Below are positions 53,881 to 64,000 of a stretch of 64,000 bases of DNA, in pieces. How positions within the stretch are numbered: the first letter of the stretch is position 1; every line of letters begins with the position of its first letter. The notes below the pieces were generated by a model, which ran no database searches, was not told where the DNA came from, and saw nothing but the letters and a program-made list of their open reading frames with translations. Position numbers and translations under genes: made by a program. Origin of the DNA: Pseudophaeobacter arcticus DSM 23566 (GTDB lineage: Bacteria > Pseudomonadota > Alphaproteobacteria > Rhodobacterales > Rhodobacteraceae); assembly GCF_000473205.1 (NCBI RefSeq), contig NZ_KI421507.1:3953057-4017056 (forward strand). Reading direction: 5' to 3'.

Positions 53881-54651
53881 ATGCTGGTAGTGGTATCCCC
53901 GGCCAAAAAGCTGGATTGGTCGGATCGGGAACAAGAGATGACCTTTCCTGCTTTTCATAATGATGCCATCGCTCTGAATGCCGTGGCGCGTGGTCTGTCG
54001 GTGCCAGAGCTGATGAAGCTGATGCATATCAGCGAGGATCTGGCCAAGCTGAACCATGACCGGTTCCGCGATTTTGCCGCAGATCCGCAGGCCAAAGACC
54101 TGCGCCCTGCCGCGCTGGCCTTTGCCGGTGACACCTATCAGGGGCTGGAGGCCGCCTCGCTGGAGCCCGAAGAAATGGCCTGGGCACAGGATCATTTCCG
54201 CATTCTGTCCGGGCTTTATGGCCTGCTGCGGCCGCTGGACGCGCTGCAGCCCTACCGGCTGGAGATGGGGTCGCGGCTGAAAACCCCGCGCGGCAAAAAC
54301 CTGTATGAATACTGGGGCAGCCAGATCGCCGAGGCGCTGAATGACCAGGCCGCAGAGGTTGGTGCCGAGCTCTTGGTGAACTGCGCCAGCCAGGAGTATT
54401 TTGGCGCCGTGGATCTCAAGGCGCTCAAACTTCAGGTGGTGACACCGGTCTTTATGGAAGACAAAAACGGCACCCCAAAGGTGGTCAGTTTTTATGCCAA
54501 ACGTGCCCGCGGAGCGATGGCGCGGTTTGTGATTCAGAACCGGGTTTCCGAGGTGGCAGCCCTGCAGGAGTTTGACAGCGGCGGCTATGCCTATCAGCCA
54601 CAGTTGTCAGAGCCGATGAAGCCGGTTTTCTTGCGCCACCAGGCGGAGTGA
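53881..54651 (+). CDS. yaaA: Peroxide stress protein YaaA
   Basis: 256 residues. MLVVVSPAKKLDW at the start, LSGLYGLLRPLDALQPYRLEM in the centre and FYAKRARGAMARFVI near the end are diagnostic of YaaA (DUF328). In E. coli it lowers free intracellular iron and limits DNA damage under peroxide. AAAGGAG precedes the ATG. Pairing with recQ on one strand groups two genome-protection functions. Confidence 0.95.
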   Translation: MLVVVSPAKKLDWSDREQEMTFPAFHNDAIALNAVARGLSVPELMKLMHISEDLAKLNHDRFRDFAADPQAKDLRPAALAFAGDTYQGLEAASLEPEEMAWAQDHFRILSGLYGLLRPLDALQPYRLEMGSRLKTPRGKNLYEYWGSQIAEALNDQAAEVGAELLVNCASQEYFGAVDLKALKLQVVTPVFMEDKNGTPKVVSFYAKRARGAMARFVIQNRVSEVAALQEFDSGGYAYQPQLSEPMKPVFLRHQAE

Positions 54652-54666
54652 GACGCTGACCTGACC

Positions 54667-56961
<2,295 letters not shown>

Positions 56962-57117
56962 CCCTGCAGGCTCCAACAAATATAACAAACAGTTCCCCCA
57001 AAATATGGGGGGCGACAGTCGGGTGAAAATGTAAAGGTCTTGGCAACAGTCTTACGCGTGAACTTCTTGCTATGATGTTAAGCTCGTGCCAGCCTGTGTC
57101 TGATTTAGGAGGGCGCC

Positions 57118-60100
57118 ATGCCAGTTTGCTTTATTGAACGGTTCACTTTTTTTCTTCACGGATTTTGCCAGCGTGTTCTCGGCTGGGTCGGGCGGTCTGG
57201 GCACAGCGACCCGCATCAGCGGCAGCTTGCGGCATCCGGCGCGCATATTGCGCTTGTGGCGCTCACTGGGTTTTCAATGGTTTTTGCATCTGCGGCGCAG
57301 GCTGATTCAGTCATCCCGCCCCAGCGCTATCAGGGCTTTATGGATACCGATTATTACGGTTCGGATCTGCAGGCGCTGTTTGATACTGATCTGGCCTCTT
57401 GTCAGGCGGCCTGTAGCGCCCAGGACAGCTGCGCTGGTTTTTCCTACAATACCCGTTCAAATGCCTGTTTTCCAAAGCAGGACATGCAGACGGCGTCGCA
57501 GTTCGTCGGGGCGATTTCGGCGCTGAAGCAGGTTCAACCGGCCGCTGTCTTGGCCCAGGGAGAGGCGCGCGCCAAGCGGTTGAGCGCCCTGCGGGCGGCG
57601 GATTGGACGCTGGCCTATCAGACTGCCGAAGAGATTGGCCGCCATTTCCCGTCTGAGGGCGCGGCCTTGGAAGATATGGTTGCGGCGGCGCAGATCCAGG
57701 CGCGGGGGGGCAATACCAAAGGCGCGCTGCGCTGGTTGGCACAGGCGGTTGCGCTGAGTGACGAGGCCGGGCTTTGGGCTGAATATTCCGCTGTGCTGTT
57801 GCGCCACAGCAATTCGCAAAGCGGCTCGCAGCGGGACACGCGGCAACAGGCGCTGGCGGCTGGCCTCAACGCCTATCTGCGTGCCTCCTCTGGTGAGGTT
57901 CAGGTCAACGGGCTGGTTGCAGCCGCGCGGGCGCTGGAGAAACTGGGCCGGGGGCGGGATATGCTGCCGCTGCTGCGGCTGGCCGAAGAGATCGCGCCGC
58001 GCCGGGATACCGCACGGCTGCTGGACATGATGATTGGAAAATACGGCTTTCACGTCACCGATAGCCGGGTGCAAAGCGACAGCGCCACGCCGCGTCTCTG
58101 CGTTGAGTTCTCCGAACCCCTGTTGCTGAGCGGCGTTGCCTATGAGGACTACCTGAAGCTGTCGGCGCCAGGAATCGTGGCTACGGCCGAGGGTCAGGAG
58201 CTCTGTATTGAGGGGCTGGAACATGGCCACCGCTACCAGCTGACCCTGCGCAGCGGGCTGCCTGCGGGCAATGGCGATGCGCTGATCAAGGATGTGGAGC
58301 TGACCCATTACATTGGGGATCGCAGCCCGGCCGTGCGTTTCCCGGGGCGGGCCTATGTCCTGGCCAAGACCGATCAGGCGGCGCTGCCGGTTGAAACCGT
58401 AAACCTGACGGAACTCACCCTGCAACTGCGCCGGGTCAGCGACCGGAACCTGTTGCGCAGCCTGCAAGAGGGGTATTTTGGGCGTCCGTTGTCGCAGTGG
58501 CAGGAGGAACATTTTGCCAGCGACATCGCCGAAGAGGTCTGGAGTGGCACGGCAGTGGTGCAAAGCACGCTGAACCAGGACATGACCACCCGTCTGCCCC
58601 TGGCCGAGGCCATTGCAGATCAGCCGGTGGGGATCTACGCGCTCTCGGCAAACTACAAGGGCGCCGACCCCTATGATGATCCCAATGCCACCCAGTGGTT
58701 TGTGCTGACCGATCTGGGGCTCAGCACGATGTCGGGCAGCGACGGATTACATGTGCAGGTGCAGGGGCTGTCTGATGCCAGGCCGCGCGCCGGGGTTGAG
58801 GTGACGCTGATCTCCAATGCCAATGCGGTGCTGGGCACAGCCACCAGCGATGCCACCGGCTATGCACATTTTGCACCCGGTCTGGCCCGTGGACGCGGCG
58901 GCGCCGCCGCAGCGATGATTCAGGCGCAGGTTACAGGCGCAGACGGGAGTGAGGATTTTGCCTTCCTGTCGTTGAAAGATGCCGCCTTTGATCTGTCGGA
59001 TCGCGGCGTTGAGGGACGGCCCTCTCCCGGGCCTGTGGATGTCTTTTTGGCCACCGACCGTGGGGCCTATCGTGCCGGAGAAGCGATCCATGTCACGGCT
59101 CTGACCCGCGATGGCGCGGCGCAGGCGATCCAGGATCTGCCGCTGACCGCGATCCTCACCCGGCCTGACGGGGTGGAATACAGCCGCCATGTCTCGGCCG
59201 GGGGGGACATGGGGGGGCATGTCTTTGACCTGCCGGTCGGCAGCACTGCGCCACGGGGAACCTGGCGGCTCGAGATCAAGAGCGATGTAAAAGCGCCGGC
59301 CTTGGCCAGCCGTCAGATCCTGGTCGAAGATTTCATGCCCGAGCGTATTGATTTTGACCAAAGCATTGCCAATTCCGACAATCTGCGGCCGGGTGAGTTT
59401 GCCCAGCTGGATATCTCTGCGCGCTATCTGTTTGGCGCACCGGGGGCGGATCTTGGCATTGATGGGGATTTGCGCCTGCGCCCTGTCAGCACTCTGGCGA
59501 AATGGCCGGGCTATCACTTTGGCCGCTATGATGCGCCAAACGACAGCCAAAGGAACTATTTTGGCGGCGACAATACGGATGCCAGTGGCGCTGCCCGGAT
59601 CACGGTGGAGCTGCCGTTGGTCGAGGCCACGGGGCAGCCCTTTGAGGCCTCGCTCACCACCCGGCTGACAGATGGATCGGGGCGCCCGGTTGAGCGCCGG
59701 ATGGATCTGCCGGTCAGCCCCTCGGGGCCGATCCTGGGTATCAAACCGCTGTTTGACGAGGTGGTCGCCGAGGGAACCGAAGCCGGGTTTGAACTGGTGG
59801 CTCTGTCGCAGGATCTGCAGCCAATGCCAATGCGGGTCAAGTGGAGCCTGAACCGGATCGAGACCCGCTATCACTGGTATCAGCTTTATGGCAACTGGAA
59901 CTGGGAGCGCAGCACCCGCCGCAAAAGCATCGCCACCGGCGAAGCCCTGCTGGGGGAGACGCCTGTCCTGCTGTCGACCCCCACCGACTGGGGCCGCTAT
60001 GAACTGGTGGTTGAGCGGCTGGACGGCGCCTATGTCGAGGCGGCTTTGGATTTCTACGCAGGCTGGTATGCGCCTGCCGATGCCTCGGCCACGCCGGACC

Positions 60101-62682
60101 GGCTGGAGATGTCACTGGATGCCGACAGCTATCAGCCCGGCGATACCGCGCAGCTGCGGCTGGTGCCACAAAGCGCCGGCACGGCGCTGATCTCGGTGTT
60201 GTCCAACCGGGTCATCGAACGCCACGCGGTTGAGGTCGAGGCCGGCGAAGTGCTGGTGCCGCTCACGGTCACTCAGCAGTGGGGCAGTGGCGCCTATGTC
60301 ACTGCAATGATGCTACAGCCGCTGACCGGCAAGACCAGCCGCACCCCAACCCGGGCGCTGGGGCTGGCTCATGCAACCATCACCCAGCCGGGACAAGAGC
60401 TCGAGGTCGCCATCGAGGTGCCCGAGGTGGCCCGCCCCCGCAGTACCGAGACCGCGCAGATCAAGGTCACCGGCGCCAAGCCGGGGGAACAGGTCTGGCT
60501 GACGGTGGCGGCGGTGGATCTTGGCATTCTCAACCTCACCGGGTTCAAAAGCCCGGATCCCAGCGCGCATTATCACGGTCAGCGCCGTCTGGGGATGGAG
60601 CTGCGCGATATTTACGGGCGGCTGATTGATCCGGGCAATGGGGCTCTGGGGCAGCTGCGTTCTGGTGGCGATGCCGATCGGGGCCTGCAGATGCAATCTC
60701 CGCCACCGACGCAGGATCTGGTGGCCTTCTTCTCTGGCGCCGTGCAGGTCGATACCAGCGGTATGGTTGCCTTCCCGATGGAGCTCCCGGCCTTTAACGG
60801 CACGGTACGGCTGATGGCCATGGCCTGGTCCGGGGCCGCAGTAGGCCAGGCTGAGGCCGATATGCTGGTGCGCGATCCGGTGGTGGTCACGGCCTCCCTG
60901 CCGCGCTTTCTGGCGCCTGGGGATCAAAGCCGGATCAATATCGAACTGGTGCACGCCGATGGCCCCGCCGGAGAGATGACCCTGCTGGCGCAGTCCCTGG
61001 GCGCGGGCATCACTCTGGGCAATCTGCCCGGCGTGGTGACCCTGGGCGAACAGGGCAAGGCGGTGTTGCAGCTGCCGGTCACGGCGACAGCTGTGGGGGA
61101 TCCCGAGGTGGTGTTGTCGCTGATTACCCCGGATGGCAAACACCTGAGCCAGGTCTTGCGCCTGCCGGTGCGGGCCAATGATCCGGTGCTGGCCAGAACC
61201 CGCCGGTTCACCCTGAACAAAGGCCGCAGTTTTGAGCTGACGGAGGATGTCTTTGCCGGGCTCAGACCTGGCACTGCGCGGGCGGTTCTGTCGGCGGGAC
61301 CACTGGCAAAATTTGACGTGCCGGGACTGCTCGAAAGCCTGGATCAATATCCCTATGGCTGCACCGAGCAGGTGACCTCCAAGGCGCTGCCGCTGCTCTA
61401 TCTGTCCTCGGTGGCACAATCGCTGGGGTTGGGACGCGGGCCGCAGGTCAAGGACCGGATCCAATCGGCGATCCAGCGGGTGCTGACACGTCAGGCCAGC
61501 AATGGCGCCTTTGGTCTGTGGCGGGCCGAAAGTGGTGATTTCTGGTTGGATGCTTATGCCTCTGACTTCCTGTCGCGGGCGCGCAGGCAGGGCCATGAGG
61601 TCCCCGAAGCCGCCTTTGTGCGGGCGATGGACAATCTGCGCAACCGGCTGAACTACGCCTCTGATTTTGACGAAGGTGGCGAAGACGTGGCCTATGCGCT
61701 GCTGGTGCTGGCCCGCGAGGGCGCCGCCGCGATGGGGGATCTGCGCTACTATGCCGATGTAAAGGCCCGGGCCTTTGCCACCCCTCTGGCCGCCGCCCAG
61801 CTGGGCGCCGCGCTGGCGGCCTATGGCGATCAGCGGCGGGCTGACCGGATGTTTGCCCGCGCAGGCGAGCTGTTGCAGCGGGCCGAGCAGGAAGGGCCGG
61901 TCTGGCGGGCGGACTATGGCACCCAGCGCCGCGATGCGGCGGCGGTTCTGGCTTTGATCACCGAGGCGGGGTCTGATGTGATCAGCGCCGAGATGCTGAG
62001 CACCCGTGTCAGCGCGAACAGCAACCGGATGTCGACGCAGGAATCCGCTTGGGTGCTTTTGGCGGCGCATGCGCTGATCAAAAACCCCGAGAACTCGGGG
62101 ATGTTGATCAACGGCCAGCCCTCAGAAGGGCCCTTTGTGCAGATAAGTGGCGGACAGAGCCTGCCAGACATGTCGATCACCAGTGCCAGTGGCGCGGCAA
62201 CGGATCTCACCCTGACCACGCTGGGCGTGCCCGAGGTGCCACCAGCCGCTGGCGGTTATGGCTATTCGATCACCCGTAGCTATTACAGCCTGGAGGGGAA
62301 AGAGCTGGATGGCGGGGCCTTTGAGATCGGAGATCGCTTTGTCACCGTGCTGCGGGTCACGCCCCATGAGACCGTGGGGGCGCGGCTGATGATCAATGAT
62401 CCGCTGGCCGCCGGGATCGAGATCGACAACCCCAATCTGTTGCGGTCGGGGGATCTGCGCGATCTTGCCTGGTTGGAACCCACCACAGCAGAACATGCCG
62501 AGTTCCGCAGTGACCGGTTCCTGGCGGCGATAGATCTGTCAGGGCGCAAGACCGCAACGCTGGCCTATATCAGCCGCGCGGTGACACCGGGGACCTTCCA
62601 TCGCCCGGCTGCCCAGGTCGAGGACATGTATCGCCCCGCCTACCGTGCCCATACTGCTGCGGGCTCGGTTGTGATCCGGTGA
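57118..62682 (+). CDS. Bacterial alpha-2-macroglobulin with N-terminal PAN/apple domain
   Basis: 1854 residues. After a signal/anchor helix (ALVALTGFSMVFASAAQA) comes a cysteine-rich PAN-like module (CQAACSAQDSCAGFSYNT and NACFPKQDM). Macroglobulin MG domains follow, including FLATDRGAYRAGEAIHVTAL and LVEDFMPERIDF, then a bait-like region. The thioester motif is intact: GCTEQ with C1415 and Q1418 (YPYGCTEQVTSKALPLLYLS). Such proteins trap proteases in the periplasm after bait cleavage. The stop overlaps the pbpC start by four bases, the conserved yfhM-pbpC coupling of Gram-negatives. It likely guards against attack during envelope repair. Confidence 0.94.
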   Translation: MPVCFIERFTFFLHGFCQRVLGWVGRSGHSDPHQRQLAASGAHIALVALTGFSMVFASAAQADSVIPPQRYQGFMDTDYYGSDLQALFDTDLASCQAACSAQDSCAGFSYNTRSNACFPKQDMQTASQFVGAISALKQVQPAAVLAQGEARAKRLSALRAADWTLAYQTAEEIGRHFPSEGAALEDMVAAAQIQARGGNTKGALRWLAQAVALSDEAGLWAEYSAVLLRHSNSQSGSQRDTRQQALAAGLNAYLRASSGEVQVNGLVAAARALEKLGRGRDMLPLLRLAEEIAPRRDTARLLDMMIGKYGFHVTDSRVQSDSATPRLCVEFSEPLLLSGVAYEDYLKLSAPGIVATAEGQELCIEGLEHGHRYQLTLRSGLPAGNGDALIKDVELTHYIGDRSPAVRFPGRAYVLAKTDQAALPVETVNLTELTLQLRRVSDRNLLRSLQEGYFGRPLSQWQEEHFASDIAEEVWSGTAVVQSTLNQDMTTRLPLAEAIADQPVGIYALSANYKGADPYDDPNATQWFVLTDLGLSTMSGSDGLHVQVQGLSDARPRAGVEVTLISNANAVLGTATSDATGYAHFAPGLARGRGGAAAAMIQAQVTGADGSEDFAFLSLKDAAFDLSDRGVEGRPSPGPVDVFLATDRGAYRAGEAIHVTALTRDGAAQAIQDLPLTAILTRPDGVEYSRHVSAGGDMGGHVFDLPVGSTAPRGTWRLEIKSDVKAPALASRQILVEDFMPERIDFDQSIANSDNLRPGEFAQLDISARYLFGAPGADLGIDGDLRLRPVSTLAKWPGYHFGRYDAPNDSQRNYFGGDNTDASGAARITVELPLVEATGQPFEASLTTRLTDGSGRPVERRMDLPVSPSGPILGIKPLFDEVVAEGTEAGFELVALSQDLQPMPMRVKWSLNRIETRYHWYQLYGNWNWERSTRRKSIATGEALLGETPVLLSTPTDWGRYELVVERLDGAYVEAALDFYAGWYAPADASATPDRLEMSLDADSYQPGDTAQLRLVPQSAGTALISVLSNRVIERHAVEVEAGEVLVPLTVTQQWGSGAYVTAMMLQPLTGKTSRTPTRALGLAHATITQPGQELEVAIEVPEVARPRSTETAQIKVTGAKPGEQVWLTVAAVDLGILNLTGFKSPDPSAHYHGQRRLGMELRDIYGRLIDPGNGALGQLRSGGDADRGLQMQSPPPTQDLVAFFSGAVQVDTSGMVAFPMELPAFNGTVRLMAMAWSGAAVGQAEADMLVRDPVVVTASLPRFLAPGDQSRINIELVHADGPAGEMTLLAQSLGAGITLGNLPGVVTLGEQGKAVLQLPVTATAVGDPEVVLSLITPDGKHLSQVLRLPVRANDPVLARTRRFTLNKGRSFELTEDVFAGLRPGTARAVLSAGPLAKFDVPGLLESLDQYPYGCTEQVTSKALPLLYLSSVAQSLGLGRGPQVKDRIQSAIQRVLTRQASNGAFGLWRAESGDFWLDAYASDFLSRARRQGHEVPEAAFVRAMDNLRNRLNYASDFDEGGEDVAYALLVLAREGAAAMGDLRYYADVKARAFATPLAAAQLGAALAAYGDQRRADRMFARAGELLQRAEQEGPVWRADYGTQRRDAAAVLALITEAGSDVISAEMLSTRVSANSNRMSTQESAWVLLAAHALIKNPENSGMLINGQPSEGPFVQISGGQSLPDMSITSASGAATDLTLTTLGVPEVPPAAGGYGYSITRSYYSLEGKELDGGAFEIGDRFVTVLRVTPHETVGARLMINDPLAAGIEIDNPNLLRSGDLRDLAWLEPTTAEHAEFRSDRFLAAIDLSGRKTATLAYISRAVTPGTFHRPAAQVEDMYRPAYRAHTAAGSVVIR

Positions 62683-64000
62683 TCCGTCGTCGCGGTGCAA
62701 AGGCGCGCTTGGCCGCGCCTTTTGCCAGGCTGTTTGGCTGGCTCTCAGCCAGGCCTTTTTCCGGGCGCTTGTTCCGGCGCAGGGGCGGGTCTGGATGGGG
62801 GCTGTGGCAGCGCGGCTTTGCGCTGGCGCTGACCCTGGCTGTGACCGGGACGGGCCTGCAGCGCTTTGATCAATGGGTGGCGCAGACGGTTCTGCCAGTG
62901 ACGTTGGCGGAAACCTCAACCGAGGTTCTGGACCGCGACGGGGCGCTGTTGCGGGTCTATCCGGTTGGTGATGGCATCTGGCGCATGGCACCGCAGCTGG
63001 CGCAGGTGGATCCGGATTTCATCGCCATGCTGATCGCCTATGAGGATAAGCGGTTCCTGTCCCATATCGGGGTGGACCCCCTGGCGATGCTGCGGGCTAT
63101 GGGGCAGGCGCTGTGGCACGGCAAGACCATTTCGGGCGGATCAACCCTGACCATGCAATTGGCGCGGCTGCTGGAGGATGGCACCACCGGGGCCTGGGCC
63201 GGCAAGCTGCGTCAGATCCGTCTGGCGCTGGCACTGGAGCGACGTCTCTCCAAGCAGCAGATCCTGGCGCTCTACCTCACCCATGCGCCCTATGGCGGCA
63301 ATCTCGAAGGCATTCGCGCGGCGAGCTATGCCTGGTTTGGCAAGGCGCCCAACCGGCTGACGCCCTCGCAGGCGGCGCTGCTGATCGCCCTGCCGCAATC
63401 GCCCGAGCGCCGCCGACCAGACCGCGCCGCTGCGGCAGCGGCGGCAGCGCGGGATAGGGTCCTGGCGCGGCTGGCACAGGCGGGCCTGCTGACTGCGGCG
63501 CAGGTTGCGGTGGCGCAACAGGCGCCCCTGCCGCGCCGGATGCAGAGCTTTCCACGTCTGGCGCCGCATCTGTCGGATCGGCTCCTGGCGGCGCGTCCCG
63601 GGGTCTCGCGTCTGGCGGTGACGCTGGATGCACAGGTGCAGGCCAAGATGGAGGCGCTGGTGGCAGAGGCGGCCCGCAATGCGGGGGCGCGGGTTTCTGC
63701 GGCGCTGGTGGCGGTGGATCATCGCAGCGGCGAGATCCTGGCCTCGGTTGGCTCGCCCTCTTATGAGGACAGCGCGCGGCAGGGGTTTGTCGATATGACC
63801 CAGGCGCTGCGCTCGCCGGGCTCGACCCTGAAGCCGCTGGTCTATGGTCTGGGATTTGACTCCGGTCTGGTCCATCCCGAGAGCCTGATCCATGATGGTC
63901 CGGTGGATTTTGATGGCTATGCGCCGCAGAATTTTGACGGGCAGTTTCGCGGTGATCTGCGGGTGCGCGAGGCGCTGCAACTGTCGCTGAATATCCCGGT
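62679..64000 (+). CDS. pbpC: Penicillin-binding protein 1C, partial (runs off the window)
   Basis: 440 codons are visible. The start is GTG at 62679, overlapping the macroglobulin stop. A basic N-terminus leads into one membrane helix (GFALALTLAVTGTGLQRF). The transglycosylase domain has the catalytic Glu E122 in YEDKRFLSHIGVDPLAM and SGGSTLTMQLARLL. The transpeptidase domain begins with S382-T-L-K385 in RSPGSTLKPLVYGLGFD. It polymerises glycan strands in the periplasm; the crosslinking activity of PBP1C is usually weak. The C-terminal half is beyond 64000. Confidence 0.95.
   Translation, partial: MIRRRGAKARLAAPFARLFGWLSARPFSGRLFRRRGGSGWGLWQRGFALALTLAVTGTGLQRFDQWVAQTVLPVTLAETSTEVLDRDGALLRVYPVGDGIWRMAPQLAQVDPDFIAMLIAYEDKRFLSHIGVDPLAMLRAMGQALWHGKTISGGSTLTMQLARLLEDGTTGAWAGKLRQIRLALALERRLSKQQILALYLTHAPYGGNLEGIRAASYAWFGKAPNRLTPSQAALLIALPQSPERRRPDRAAAAAAAARDRVLARLAQAGLLTAAQVAVAQQAPLPRRMQSFPRLAPHLSDRLLAARPGVSRLAVTLDAQVQAKMEALVAEAARNAGARVSAALVAVDHRSGEILASVGSPSYEDSARQGFVDMTQALRSPGSTLKPLVYGLGFDSGLVHPESLIHDGPVDFDGYAPQNFDGQFRGDLRVREALQLSLNIP

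Overview
The window is GC-rich chromosomal DNA from an alphaproteobacterium, most likely a marine member of the Roseobacter group (Rhodobacteraceae). This rests on recognised gene families only: TRAP and peptide-type ABC uptake operons, a Paracoccus-type cytochrome c550, the lipA / gcvTHP group, type I isopentenyl-diphosphate isomerase, two hybrid histidine kinases and a yfhM-pbpC pair. No insertion sequence, phage gene, integrase or CRISPR array was seen. All genes look intact except one remnant (15596-15680) and pbpC, which runs off the right edge.

Layout. 1-2.6 kb: tRNA-Arg(CCT), then a LacI regulator overlapping a YcaQ/AlkX-type DNA glycosylase gene. 2.6-13.7 kb: a catabolic island. A GntR/FCD regulator (with a DUF1330 gene) is divergent from a minus-strand run: DUF1185, a hydrolase / flavin reductase / Nudix-like fusion, an LLM flavin monooxygenase, an aldehyde dehydrogenase and an FAH-family hydrolase. 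A DctPQM TRAP transporter and a thioesterase follow. A perfect GTATAC-centred palindrome between the divergent promoters is the likely operator. This is the best candidate for an undescribed pathway: uptake of an organic acid, flavin-dependent oxygenation, hydrolysis and aldehyde oxidation. 13.7-20.4 kb: an XRE-cupin regulator, lipA, a deletion remnant of what looks like an AGCS amino-acid symporter, and gcvT-gcvH-gcvP, so lipoate synthesis sits beside a lipoate-dependent enzyme. 20.5-23.4 kb: a metal-efflux P-type ATPase and its CadR/ZntR-like regulator behind a promoter with the 19-bp MerR spacer. 23.5-29.8 kb: trhO, then pncA - hybrid histidine kinase - pncB (NAD salvage) and an unrecognised membrane protein.

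30-37.3 kb: a minus-strand peptide/nickel-type ABC operon with a hydroxynitrile-lyase-like cupin, an acetyltransferase and an aldehyde dehydrogenase. 37.5-40.8 kb: panB-panC and glpK. 41-46.7 kb: an FAD monooxygenase, idi, cytochrome c550, a P1/S58 aminopeptidase, a cupin, an SDR and arfB. 46.7-47.4 kb: a queuosine-precursor transporter whose 5' leader folds as a preQ1-I riboswitch, with a three-pair pseudoknot and an A-rich tail visible in the bases. 47.8-51 kb: a tightly packed group of a phytase-like esterase, MepA endopeptidase and a UMF1-type transporter. 51.3-64 kb: yggT, recQ, yaaA, a cytoplasmic hybrid kinase, and the overlapping alpha-2-macroglobulin and pbpC genes.

The intergenic DNA is also notable. 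There are three copies of a GC-rich hairpin repeat, several short tandem repeats, and hairpins directly after both solute-binding-protein genes, which would favour surplus binding protein over membrane subunits. Function statements come from family recognition by eye; no database search was run.
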